A stretch of DNA of 64,000 bases from Methylocaldum sp035627495 (GCF_035627495.1 NZ_DASPLO010000177.1:20052-84051); one strand, 5' to 3'. Shown: positions 26,438 to 34,921, counted from the first letter of the stretch. Made by a program: numbers and translations. Notes: generated from the letters alone by a model not told the origin.

Positions 26438-27154
26438 GTGATTTCATCTGGCTACAAAAAATTATCAGTTTTGGCTTTATTGGCGGTGAGCGGCTGGTTG
26501 GCCGTCCCTGCATCGGTCTGGGCCGGGTTGGATGAGGGCATGGTGGCCATTCAGCGTCAGGACTATTCCACGGCTTTCGCTGAATTCAAGCCCTTGGCGG
26601 AGCAAGGGATGCCAGAGGCCCAAGTCAATTTGGGCAACCTTTACATGAAAGGACTGGGCGTGCCGCAGGACTATGTCGAAGCCCGACACTGGTATGAGCA
26701 AGCGGCCCGGCAAGGTGATGCGACGGCTGAGAGCAAGCTCGGCGTCCTCCACTTTTACGGCCTCGGGACGGAGATGGATACGGCCGAAGCCGGGCGTTGG
26801 TTCCGCAATGCGGCCGACCGGGGCGAGGCTAGCGCCCAGGCGGTGCTAGGCTCGCTCTACGCGTCCGGCAACGGCGTCGAGAAGGATAACGCCCAAGCCT
26901 ATTTCTGGTATACGCTCGCGGCGGAGCAGGGCAATCAAAATGCGGTCGACGGCAAGAACAGCCTGATCGATGAGATGGCTCCCGGCGAAATGGCCCTGGC
27001 TCTGGACCGTCTCGCCGAGTGGCAAAAGCAGAAAGAGGCTGCTCAGGAGCTTTTGCTAGATAAAAAGCCCGAGGCAAAGAAAACCCAGGCTAAGAAGAAG
27101 TCGAAAGCGACTCCCAAAAAGACGAAGGGAAAACATAAAAGCAGCTCGCGTTAG
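26438..27154 (+). CDS. Exported Sel1-repeat protein with Lys-rich tail
   Basis: 238 residues. A signal peptide (LALLAVSGWLAVPASVWA) is followed by at least three Sel1-like repeats (for example AQVNLGNLYMKGLGVPQDYVEARHWY), which form helical solenoids for protein binding. The last 30 or so residues are dominated by Lys (AKKTQAKKKSKATPKKTKGK) and could bind an acidic surface or nucleic acid. Start is GTG 26438. Function unknown beyond the fold. Confidence 0.85.
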   Translation: MISSGYKKLSVLALLAVSGWLAVPASVWAGLDEGMVAIQRQDYSTAFAEFKPLAEQGMPEAQVNLGNLYMKGLGVPQDYVEARHWYEQAARQGDATAESKLGVLHFYGLGTEMDTAEAGRWFRNAADRGEASAQAVLGSLYASGNGVEKDNAQAYFWYTLAAEQGNQNAVDGKNSLIDEMAPGEMALALDRLAEWQKQKEAAQELLLDKKPEAKKTQAKKKSKATPKKTKGKHKSSSR

Positions 27155-27168
27155 GTCTGTCCCTTGCC

Positions 27169-27480
27169 TCAAGCAAAGTGGCAGACGTAATCCAGCATTT
27201 CCGTCGTTTCGATATCGAACCGGCTGTCTCCTGGCACTTGGAACGATTCGCCGGCCCCATAGGTTTTCCATTCCGTCTCGCCGGCCAACCGCACTCGGCA
27301 AACGCCGGCATTGATTTCCATGATTTCCGGAGCGGCGGTGTTAAAAGTCAGAGCGGAAGGAAAGATCACGCCGAGGGTCTTGCGGCTGCCGTCCGGAAAG
27401 AGGACGGTATGGCTGATGCACTTGCCGTCGAAGTAAACATTGGCTTTCTTGACGGCGCTGACGTTGTCGAACTGGGACAT
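27169..27480 (-). CDS. ppnP: Pyrimidine/purine nucleoside phosphorylase PpnP
   Basis: Small cupin-fold nucleoside phosphorylase (DUF1255 family) that splits several nucleosides with phosphate. The 103-residue protein contains NVYFDGKCISHTV, SRKTLGVIFPSALTFNTAAPEIMEI and ESFQVPGDSRFDI, diagnostic for the family. I start at ATG 27480 (MSQFDNVSA), with a Shine-Dalgarno (AAAGGAG) upstream. It converges with the Sel1 gene and diverges from the CruF-like gene. Confidence 0.92.
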   Translation of the reverse strand: MSQFDNVSAVKKANVYFDGKCISHTVLFPDGSRKTLGVIFPSALTFNTAAPEIMEINAGVCRVRLAGETEWKTYGAGESFQVPGDSRFDIETTEMLDYVCHFA

Positions 27481-27558
27481 GGTGGCTCCTTTCAAACAAA
27501 GGCGGCCATTATACGTGACGGGTCGAACTCTAGTAGGGCCTTGGTTCTGTTGGTAGTC

Positions 27559-27706
27559 TTAGAAGCTGTCTTCAAACTACTGCGCGCCGCCATGCCGGCG
27601 TTGCTCAAGGGCTCAAAATCCTCATGTACGCTCGTGTACACTCCGGTTTTTCGCCCTTTCGCGCCTTGTCCTGACATCGCTCGTGACGTTTGAAGACAGC
27701 TTCTTA
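27559..27706. repeat. 148-bp palindromic MITE-like repeat, copy 1
   Basis: Terminal inverted arms at 27559-27577 (TTAGAAGCTGTCTTCAAAC) and 27688-27706 match in 18 of 19 positions. The inside is GC-rich, with a central CGGAGTGTACA-type motif on the minus strand at about 27626-27646. Read on the minus strand, it aligns over its full 148 bp with the element at 52471-52618: shared GTCxCGAGCG, CAAGGCGC, CCGGAGTGTACA and GTACATGAGGA at the same offsets. No coding capacity. It ends 28 bp before the CruF-like start codon. Confidence 0.85.
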
Positions 27707-27733
27707 GCGCGCGATTAAAGCTGTCGCCGGTTA

Positions 27734-28723
27734 ATGCGAAAGGTTCCGAAAATCCTTTCCTATGTTTATAGAAATACTTCTCCCCCAAAGGAATCGGTTT
27801 TGTTTGAGCAACTTCTCTGGTCTTTGACATATCGTCCGTACATCACGGTTTTTCTGATTTCATTCCTATTGCTTTCCTGGTTGGAGCAAGGCGCGCTGCG
27901 AACTGTGATTTGGGTGGTCAGCAGTTATTTAGTGGCGTTGCTCGCCGAATGGGGAAGTATTAACTACGGGATCCCGTTCGGTAAGTATGTCTACCATTAC
28001 GAAGCGCTGAGCAACGATCTGGTCGTTTTGGGCGTTCCGTTTTTCGACAGTCTGTCGTTTTCGTTTCTCAGTTATGTCAGTTTTTCGCTGGCGCAGTTTT
28101 TCATGTCGCCGTTATGGGTCGGAGCGCACGATGTACAGCGCGTAACCTCGGCCGAGATCCGAAACTCGGTGGCAGTGCTTCTGCTTGGTGCGTTCTTGAT
28201 GCTGGTCGTCGACCTCATCGTCGATCCCATTGCCAATCTCGGCAAATACTGGTTCTTGGGGGATATTTATCATTATCCGGAGCCGGGTATTCACTTCGGG
28301 GTAACTCTAGAAAATTATGGCGGGTGGTACGTCGTCGCTATGGTTACGATTCTGCTGAATCAGTGTATCGACCGGTTTTTGCTGGACGTGGAGAAAAGGC
28401 GCGGTGAACCAGTTCGACTGGCCTATGTACCATATAAAGGATTACTCGCTCCCTGCTTTTGGAGCGGCATAGTCATTTTTCAGCTAGGGGTGACCTACTG
28501 GCTGGGCTATGGTGTAGAGGTGCTTCCCGACCCTGATCGGTTGAAGTTGCAGGCGCTGACCGGCAGCTTCATCATTGCGCCGATCCTGGTGCTCGCCGCG
28601 GTGCAGTTGGTAAAGCCTTCCAACCGTGTTAACAGCGCCGATATACGGGATCGAGTCGTCACCTATCCGCCGACTCGTCCATCGATTGCCAGTAAGCCGG
28701 CATTGACTGATTGTTCCGGTTGA
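27734..28723 (+). CDS. CruF-like carotenoid biosynthesis membrane protein (DUF422)
   Basis: 329-residue protein with about seven to eight membrane spans. The DUF422/CruF core is seen: LLAEWGSINYGIPFGKYVYHY, VLGVPFFDSLSFSFLSY, LVVDLIVDPIANLGKYW and IHFGVTLENYGGWYVVA. CruF and its archaeal relatives hydrate terminal double bonds of acyclic carotenoids. No phytoene or squalene synthase or desaturase is nearby, so the substrate is unknown. The ATG follows a repeat element by only 28 bp. Confidence 0.83.
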   Translation: MRKVPKILSYVYRNTSPPKESVLFEQLLWSLTYRPYITVFLISFLLLSWLEQGALRTVIWVVSSYLVALLAEWGSINYGIPFGKYVYHYEALSNDLVVLGVPFFDSLSFSFLSYVSFSLAQFFMSPLWVGAHDVQRVTSAEIRNSVAVLLLGAFLMLVVDLIVDPIANLGKYWFLGDIYHYPEPGIHFGVTLENYGGWYVVAMVTILLNQCIDRFLLDVEKRRGEPVRLAYVPYKGLLAPCFWSGIVIFQLGVTYWLGYGVEVLPDPDRLKLQALTGSFIIAPILVLAAVQLVKPSNRVNSADIRDRVVTYPPTRPSIASKPALTDCSG

Positions 28724-28736
28724 TCAGTCGCTCGAG

Positions 28737-28895
28737 ATGCTGAAAATCGGTCTGAGCGTAATCGATCAGCTGGCGAGCGATATCCTCGAACTGGCGCAAA
28801 ACGGACGCCCCTCCTTTGGAGGGCGGCTGGCGACCCTAAAGAGCACCGCCCAGACCACCCGTTTCATGGGCGATGCACGTTTTCGACGGCTTTGA
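28737..28895 (+). CDS. Possible small helical protein
   Basis: An open frame of 52 codons starting 13 bp after the CruF-like gene stops. The product (MLKIGLSVIDQLASDILELA then RLATLKSTAQTTRFMGDARF) looks like two amphipathic helices and has gene-like codon use. The frame is open upstream to a TGA that overlaps the CruF-like end, so a non-ATG start is possible. I recognise no family. It may equally be chance or a gene remnant. Confidence 0.3.
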   Translation: MLKIGLSVIDQLASDILELAQNGRPSFGGRLATLKSTAQTTRFMGDARFRRL

Positions 28896-28913
28896 TCGTA
28901 GCTCAAGGCAAGG

Positions 28914-31457
28914 TTAGGAGATCTTCCCAGGCGCCGGATTCTTCTGGGGTGCGGCGTCCGCATAGCGCCAAGTCAACCCTAGGGATTTTTGCATGCTGTC
29001 CAGCAAGTCCCCAAGTTCTACGGGCTTGGTGATGAAGTCATCGAAGCCCGACGTCAGGCACATCTCTCTGATGTCATCGAATGCATGCGCGGTTACGGCG
29101 ATAACTTTAATGTTCCGTCCAGACTCTTTCTGCCGCAGCTGCTTAACGGTCTCCGATCCGTCCATTTCGGGCATCAAAAGATCGATCATGATCAGATCAG
29201 GATTGAATATCGCGAGTTTGTCCAAGCATTCTCTGCCACTTGATGCCGTCTCTATGACGAAATCCAGAGTTTCCAGCAGCGCCGACAGCATTGTCAGGTT
29301 ATCCGGATTATCGTCGACGATTAATATTCGTCGCGTTTCCCCCAGGTAGCCAACAATCTGGGTTTCATCGGTCTTGTGTCTCGAAGGTGTCGAGGCCGCC
29401 GGCAACATTATGGAAACCGTAAAAACACTGCCTTTGCCGGGCGCGCTTTGAACGTCGATTTGCCCGCCCATTGCACCGACAAGCCGTTTGCTGATAGCCA
29501 GCCCCAAGCCTGTTCCTTCAATAGAGTCGTGATAGGCCAGTTGCTCGAAGGCTCGGAAAATCCGCCCCAGGTCTTCTTCGGCAATTCCAAGCCCGGTATC
29601 TTCTATCCGAAACCAGACAGTTTCGCCGTGATGGGATACTTTCAGAGCGGCATACCCCTGATGGGTGAACTTTATTGCATTGCCTAAAAGATTGATGAGT
29701 ATCTGCCGCAATCGCTTCTCGTCACCGATCACGTATTCTGGTAATGCCGTTGATTTTTCAAATATAAAGCCGATGCCTTTGTCTTTTGCCCGGAATTCGA
29801 ATATCTGGGCGATGCCATCGAGAAACTCTAAAAAATGGAAAATGGAATTTTCCAGTTCCAGTCGTCCTGCCTCTATTTTGGATAAATCGAGAAGATCGTT
29901 GATCAATGTCAGTAAGTGGTTTCCGGAACGGCCGATATAGTTCAGATATTCCCTGTGTTTTGGAGTGATATTAGTCTGTTTCTGAAGAATCTGAGTAAAT
30001 CCGAGTATTCCATTCAAAGGAGTCCTCAATTCGTGGCTGATATTGGCGAGAAACTCTGTTTTGGCTCGATTTGCGGCTTCAGCAGACTCTTTGGCTTCCT
30101 TTAAAGCTAGTTCGACTTCCTTGCGTTCGGTAATATCGACCCAGGCACCGATAACTTCGGCCATATTACCCTCGGAATCGCGAAGCAATCTGAGTTTGTC
30201 GTCAATCCACCGGTACGAGCCGTCCTTGTGTCGAAACCGGTATTGATGCGTCAGCTCGCCTTGGCTAATAAGTAGGTTTTGGTTTCTCAGTACGGTTGTG
30301 CGGTCGTCCGGGTGAATATGATCAATCCAGAAGATCTCGTCGTTATACCATTGGCACGGTTCATAGCCGGTCACTAGGGTTATAGTTTCGCTGACGAACG
30401 ACATCTTGAACGGAGATTCCGGGTGACCCGTTGGGCAGAGTATGTAAATTATGGATGGGCTGGTGTTGACGATATATTCGAGCCGGTTCTGGGACTGTTC
30501 CAGCTTCTCCTGTTGAGTGCGTAGTGCGAGTTCGAGCTGCTTGTAGTTGGTAATGTCGGTGAATACAGCTTGAATCAAGTGTTTTTGATTAACCTGAATG
30601 ACCTTGGTGGTGACGCGAACATTCCTAACTATTCCGGTTTTGGTAGTGTATTCGGTTTCGAATAAATCACTCCCGGCATATCGAGTGTTCTCGATATGTC
30701 GCTTTACGTCTTCTTCCGACCCCAGCCGATCGATATCGCTTAGCTGTAATTTCCTGAATTCATCGTAACTATATTCAAGATTTTGATGGGCTCTTGGGTT
30801 AAAGTCGATCAACATGCCACTCTCAATATCCACTAACACCAGCGCATCGGGCATTTGCTCGAATAAGGTCCGATAGCGGCTTTCCGATTCCCGTAGCGAT
30901 TCTTCGACTCGCAGACGCTCTTGAATCTCGTCCTCCAGTTGGCTGTTCGTTTCGACGAGTTGAGCGGTGCGCTGCTCCACCATTCTTTCAAGATTGGCAT
31001 TTAGTTGTCTGATTTGCTGTTCCTTTCTCTTTCGCTCTTCAATCTCGTGTTGTAATTGCCGGTTAGCTTCTTCGAGCCTGGCGGGACTTGGGAGCTTAAG
31101 TGCGTGGGGAATCAGCGGCCACAGCAGGATGGAGGCTGTGATCGATATGAGGCCGGCAAAAAACTTAATGAATCCTTCGAGAACGTAGTCGGGGTGCCAA
31201 ATCGTCCAAATGCCCATTAAATGTGTCGTTCCACAAGCCATGATGAACGTGCCGAATAGGACAAAGACCCAGCGAAACTCAAGATCTTGTCGCTTGATGA
31301 CGAAGTAGATCAGTGCGGCGGGAATGGAGTAATAGGCTGCCGTGATCAGCGCATCCGATAGGACATGAAGAAGCAGCAAATCGGACCGCCAAAGCAGACA
31401 TGTCCCATGAGGTACGAGGTCTTTGATCGTCTGAGCATCGAAGAGATTTTCGAACAT
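28914..31457 (-). CDS. Hybrid histidine kinase with ethylene-receptor-like sensor domain
   Basis: 847 residues. Three membrane helices at about 25-120 closely follow plant ETR1: the copper and ethylene site residues Asp35, Tyr42, Pro46, Ile72, Cys75 and His79 correspond with a constant offset of 10 to ETR1 Asp25, Tyr32, Pro36, Ile62, Cys65 and His69 (CGTTHL). Then come a coiled coil (125-190), two PAS domains (about 192-305 and 325-445, the second with a PAC motif), HisKA with phospho-acceptor His475 (ANISHELRTP), HATPase (G1 box IEDTGLGIAEED, later GTGLGLAI) and a C-terminal receiver (ILIVDDN, phospho-Asp in IMIDLLMPEMDG). The gene looks more A/T-rich than its neighbours, hinting at transfer. 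Ethylene as ligand is inference from residue conservation. Confidence 0.93.
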   Translation of the reverse strand: MFENLFDAQTIKDLVPHGTCLLWRSDLLLLHVLSDALITAAYYSIPAALIYFVIKRQDLEFRWVFVLFGTFIMACGTTHLMGIWTIWHPDYVLEGFIKFFAGLISITASILLWPLIPHALKLPSPARLEEANRQLQHEIEERKRKEQQIRQLNANLERMVEQRTAQLVETNSQLEDEIQERLRVEESLRESESRYRTLFEQMPDALVLVDIESGMLIDFNPRAHQNLEYSYDEFRKLQLSDIDRLGSEEDVKRHIENTRYAGSDLFETEYTTKTGIVRNVRVTTKVIQVNQKHLIQAVFTDITNYKQLELALRTQQEKLEQSQNRLEYIVNTSPSIIYILCPTGHPESPFKMSFVSETITLVTGYEPCQWYNDEIFWIDHIHPDDRTTVLRNQNLLISQGELTHQYRFRHKDGSYRWIDDKLRLLRDSEGNMAEVIGAWVDITERKEVELALKEAKESAEAANRAKTEFLANISHELRTPLNGILGFTQILQKQTNITPKHREYLNYIGRSGNHLLTLINDLLDLSKIEAGRLELENSIFHFLEFLDGIAQIFEFRAKDKGIGFIFEKSTALPEYVIGDEKRLRQILINLLGNAIKFTHQGYAALKVSHHGETVWFRIEDTGLGIAEEDLGRIFRAFEQLAYHDSIEGTGLGLAISKRLVGAMGGQIDVQSAPGKGSVFTVSIMLPAASTPSRHKTDETQIVGYLGETRRILIVDDNPDNLTMLSALLETLDFVIETASSGRECLDKLAIFNPDLIMIDLLMPEMDGSETVKQLRQKESGRNIKVIAVTAHAFDDIREMCLTSGFDDFITKPVELGDLLDSMQKSLGLTWRYADAAPQKNPAPGKIS

Positions 31458-31730
31458 GATAGGCTCACTTGAGGTGAAACCGCATCCGGTTGCCGCAATG
31501 TGATCAAACTTAGGGGCAAATCAACTGCAGCGCTCTGCGGCGAAACCGCTCTGAAAAGGGAGAGCGGGTTTGATTTGTGGGGAAGGGCAGTTGCGGAGAT
31601 GCTGAGCGGGTCAGAGAAACCGCATATGGATTGAGGCGTCATTAGAATCGCGGCGACTGGATGGGTTCGACACCCAGCCGCTGTAAGATGGCATCTTGGC
31701 GAATGGCCAACTGCCCGCGATCTGCGCGAG

Positions 31731-32204
31731 TTAAGGATTAACTTTGACCAGTTCCACATCGAAAACCAGGGCTGCGTTCGGCGGGATTACACGACCTGCG
31801 CCGCTTTCGCCGTAGGCCAATTCCGGCGGAATGAAAAAGCGGTACTCGGCGCCTTCCTTCATAAGCTGTAAGCCTTCGGTCCAGCCAGGAATAACCCCGT
31901 TTAAGGGAAAACTTACGTTTTCGCCGTTGTCGAATTCCTGACCGGACACTAAGCTGCCCCGGTAGTTGACGGTTACAGTGTCGGTGGCTTTCGGTGAAGC
32001 GCCGCTGCCTTCGCTGAGGACTTGGTACTGTAACCCGCTTGCCGTGGTCACGACGCCAGGTTTTTGCCCGTTATCGGTTAAAAACTTGACGCTTTCCTCT
32101 TTGTTTTTCTCCGCGTTGGGAGACGGTGAGGGGGTGCAACCGAATAGCCCGAATACAATGAGGGCAATGCCAACCGCTCGGGAGGAAAATCCGAGTTTCT
32201 TCAT
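31731..32204 (-). CDS. FKBP-type peptidyl-prolyl isomerase lipoprotein
   Basis: 157-residue periplasmic lipoprotein. Signal sequence ends in lipobox FGLFGC, so Cys23 should be lipidated. The rest is one FKBP domain: TASGLQYQVLSEGSG, VTVNYRGSLVSGQEFDNG, LNGVIPGWTEGLQLMKEGAEYRFFIP, LAYGESGAGRVIPPNAALVFDVELVKV, with the family's active-site aromatic residues. The long dimerisation region of FkpA/Mip is absent. ATG 32204 is chosen for the signal peptide and an AAAGGAG ribosome site. The 273 bp between its stop and the kinase gene start hold no recognisable gene. Confidence 0.93.
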   Translation of the reverse strand: MKKLGFSSRAVGIALIVFGLFGCTPSPSPNAEKNKEESVKFLTDNGQKPGVVTTASGLQYQVLSEGSGASPKATDTVTVNYRGSLVSGQEFDNGENVSFPLNGVIPGWTEGLQLMKEGAEYRFFIPPELAYGESGAGRVIPPNAALVFDVELVKVNP

Positions 32205-32423
32205 AATGTTCACACTCCTTTTCAGATTGATAGGCGAACCTCTGACCGCATTGTACGGATTCCAATGCGCAACACCCAGTCGGAAGAGGGAAAATGCACG
32301 TTCCGGAACCGCGAGCCCGCGTATCGTCCCGAGCAATTTATAAGTAGGGCTTTTCTCGGCTGAGGTTGCTTTTTAAAGGGTAGCATCAAGCAAAATGTGC
32401 GAGGGGTGCTCGACCATGGCGTA

Positions 32424-34244
32424 TCAGACGTCAGTGCGTGTATCCGGCAGAAAACCCCCGGCCTGCATGGCCCACAACTTATGGTAAAAACCTTTCACCG
32501 CAATCAGCTCCCGGTGATTTCCATCTTCGACGATACGGCCCCGATCGAAAACCAGGATACGGTCGAGATGCGCGATCGTGGATAAACGGTGGGCGACGAC
32601 AATGACCGTTTTCCGGCCCATCGACCGGTCCAGACTGTCCTGAATGGCTTTTTCGGTTATGGAATCGAGGCTGGACGTGGCCTCGTCGAGAATCAGGATC
32701 GGTGCGTCTTTGACCATGACCCGGGCAATGGCGATACGTTGCCGCTGGCCGCCGGACAGTTTGACGCCGCGTTCGCCCACCAAGGATTCGTAGCGGTCTT
32801 TCATGCCGTCGATGAACTCATCCGCATGAGCCATACGGGCCGCCACGGCGATATCGGTGTCTTCCGCGTCCAACCGTCCGTAGCGGATGTTTTCCCGTAG
32901 CGAGCGATGGAACAGCGTGGGATCCTGGGGGATCAGGCTGACTTGTTCGTGGAGGGAGTCCTGGGTCACGTGAGCGATGTCCGTACCGTCAATCAGAATC
33001 CGGCCGCCTTGAGGTTCGTAGTAACGGAGGATCAGTCCCACGAAGCTGGATTTTCCGGAGCCGGAGAAGCCGACCAGTCCGACCCTCTGTCCGGGTTCGA
33101 TGACGACATTCATGCCGTCGAATACCCATTGTCCCGGCACATAGCCAAAGCGCACGTCGCGAAATTCGATTCGGCCGCGCGTTATTCGTAACGGCTGCGC
33201 TTTTGGCGCATCGACGATTTCATGGGGTCGGACGACGGTGGTTACTCCGTTGCCAATATTGCCCACATATTCGAAAAACTCCAGAAAACGGCGGCTGAGA
33301 TTGCGGGCATCGCCAATGATCAGAAGCGCCAGTCCCGCGCTCATGGCGAAGTCGCCAACACCGATCAAACCCTGGTCCCAAAGCTTGAGGGCAAAGTAAA
33401 CGGTGCCCACCTTCAGCGCGGCGGCGTAAATGAACTGAAACCAGCGGACCCTCTCCATGTACCAGAAAGTCCGGCGTCCGGCCTTGACCTCCGTTTCAAG
33501 GTATTGGTTGAGATAATCTCGTTCGTGATGCAGCCGGGCAAACAGCTTGACATTCAGGATATTGGTCACGGAGTCGACGATTTTGCCGTTCACCTGGCTG
33601 CGGGTTTCGGCATAAGCCTGGGCGTAGGGGCGGCAACGCTTGGCCAGCCAGAACGATACGCCTACGTAAACCAGCACCCAAGCCGCTACAAACAATCCGA
33701 GATCCACGTGAGTTTTCAGCAGCAAAGCAATGGACACGGCGAATACGACGCCGATCGGCCAGAAATCGAAGAGAATGGCCCAAACAGTATGGTTGACGCT
33801 CATGGCGGTCTCGGTAATCCGGTGGGCCAGCGCGCCAGCAAAATGTCCGCTGAAATAGCGGACGGAGTGGTGCTGCAGATAGGCGTACAGCATTTGTGTT
33901 GTCCTCTGACGCAAGCGCGGCCCTACCGTGATCAGGCAGGCGCCGCTGGCTCGGCTGAACAGGACTTCGGCGATATTTAGTGCAGCGAAAAGCATCAACG
34001 GCATTTTCAAGCGCTCCGTCAACGAAATCGGGTCGCTGGCTCCCTGTGTCACGCCATCGATGATTTGCCCGATGGCGTAGGGTACAAGGATGTTGCTCAT
34101 GGCTTGCCCCGTTTCCAGAATCAGCATCAACAGAAACCATCCGCGAAACCCTGCCATGCAGTGAATGATGAAGCGAAAGCTGGTATCAGGCAGCGCGGGA
34201 GCATCAGCTGCGCGTTTGAATGCGAACCTTGTCGAGTCATTCAT
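32424..34244 (-). CDS. ABC transporter, fused permease and ATPase (MsbA-like class)
   Basis: 606-residue half-transporter exporter. The six-helix membrane domain (about 25-330) precedes the nucleotide-binding domain with Walker A GFSGSGKSSF, Q loop SLIPQDPTLFHRSL, signature LSGGQRQRIAIARVM, Walker B ILILDEATSSLDS and an H loop VAHRLSTIAHLDRI. It should work as a homodimer. The substrate (lipid, peptide or drug) cannot be told; no accessory gene is beside it. Confidence 0.93.
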   Translation of the reverse strand: MNDSTRFAFKRAADAPALPDTSFRFIIHCMAGFRGWFLLMLILETGQAMSNILVPYAIGQIIDGVTQGASDPISLTERLKMPLMLFAALNIAEVLFSRASGACLITVGPRLRQRTTQMLYAYLQHHSVRYFSGHFAGALAHRITETAMSVNHTVWAILFDFWPIGVVFAVSIALLLKTHVDLGLFVAAWVLVYVGVSFWLAKRCRPYAQAYAETRSQVNGKIVDSVTNILNVKLFARLHHERDYLNQYLETEVKAGRRTFWYMERVRWFQFIYAAALKVGTVYFALKLWDQGLIGVGDFAMSAGLALLIIGDARNLSRRFLEFFEYVGNIGNGVTTVVRPHEIVDAPKAQPLRITRGRIEFRDVRFGYVPGQWVFDGMNVVIEPGQRVGLVGFSGSGKSSFVGLILRYYEPQGGRILIDGTDIAHVTQDSLHEQVSLIPQDPTLFHRSLRENIRYGRLDAEDTDIAVAARMAHADEFIDGMKDRYESLVGERGVKLSGGQRQRIAIARVMVKDAPILILDEATSSLDSITEKAIQDSLDRSMGRKTVIVVAHRLSTIAHLDRILVFDRGRIVEDGNHRELIAVKGFYHKLWAMQAGGFLPDTRTDV

Positions 34245-34461
34245 GGTAAGGGCAAGGATTGTGCGGGAAGCGGAAACGGCGATCAGTTTTAAGGCGAGTT
34301 TAAGACCAGCCGGGTCCGCAAAGCGGAGCGCAAGAACCCTGAAAATCCCGTCGACCGCCGCTCCTTGGGAAAAACTGACGAGTTTGCTATGAGGGCCGCA
34401 AGACCGACGTCAATAATGATGATACGCGAGCGGTGGGCCGATTACACAGGTTTCGAAGTTG

Positions 34462-34510
34462 ACTTCGTCGCCCGAGTGGGTTCGGGCGACGAAGTGAGGC
34501 GAGAAGCCTC
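34462..34510. repeat. REP-like double hairpin
   Basis: A perfect 14-bp inverted repeat: ACTTCGTCGCCCGA at 34462-34475 and its complement at 34482-34495, with loop GTGGGT. A second small stem directly follows: GAGGC (34496-34500) and GCCTC (34506-34510). No T-run follows, so it is unlike a simple terminator. Paired GC-rich stems are typical of REP/BIME-type elements. No second copy was noticed in the window. Confidence 0.65.
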
Positions 34511-34572
34511 GGGTTTATAGGGATAGCCGAAAGGCTTGGACAAACAGAGTCGTACCGACTCGGATGCGTTTG

Positions 34573-34758
34573 CTAACCGGCTTGCGCGTGGAAGCCAGAA
34601 TCGAAGCCGACAGAATGGGGGAGTTCATAGCGGTCTTCGTTACCTGCGTCCATCTCGTCGTCGGGTTGGATCCGGATGTCCAGCCGGTCAACATCATCTG
34701 CCCATTTGTCCAAAAGTGCCGGCAGACTCTTCCTCAAATAGTCTCCTTTGATTCTCAT
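34573..34758 (-). CDS. Possible small coiled-coil-type protein or remnant
   Basis: 61 codons beginning MRIKGDYLRKSLPALLDKWA with a good ribosome site (AAGGAAAG, 5-7 bp before ATG). The first 25 residues resemble the start of small stress-type coiled-coil proteins (pattern Y-x-x-K-L-x-x-x-L-D-x-W-x-x-x-I-D-x-L). The rest lacks that repeat character, so this may be a gene broken by a frameshift. Family assignment is tentative. Confidence 0.35.
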   Translation of the reverse strand: MRIKGDYLRKSLPALLDKWADDVDRLDIRIQPDDEMDAGNEDRYELPHSVGFDSGFHAQAG

Positions 34759-34921
34759 GGTACTTTCCTTATTTTGAGTTAAGTTGGCAAATTCAGGTCC
34801 TGCACCTCAGCAAAGCTTTGGTAGTCAAGTTATAGAAAAATTCAAGGCCCAGGTAAATCAGACTTACTTATGGATGTAAGATTCTCGATAAGCATTATGT
34901 TTCATTCTTGGGACGGTGGCG

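Larger units (their letters stand above)
34245..34921. other. 677-bp region with few genes
   Basis: Between the ABC transporter and nuclease genes. It holds a strong double hairpin (34462-34510) and one possible small minus-strand gene (34573-34758). The parts 34245-34460 and 34760-34921 show no recognisable gene or RNA. The region is more A/T-rich on its right side. Confidence 0.6.

Noticed and set aside
31458..31730. Stretch after the FKBP gene reading like a protein C-terminus on the minus strand
   Set aside because: About 30 codons directly after the FKBP stop look gene-like, but there is no start, no family match and no ribosome site.
33222..33980. 252-codon plus-strand open frame
   Set aside because: It lies wholly opposite the ABC transporter ATPase/permease gene, shows no family motif, and is explained by codon bias of the real gene.
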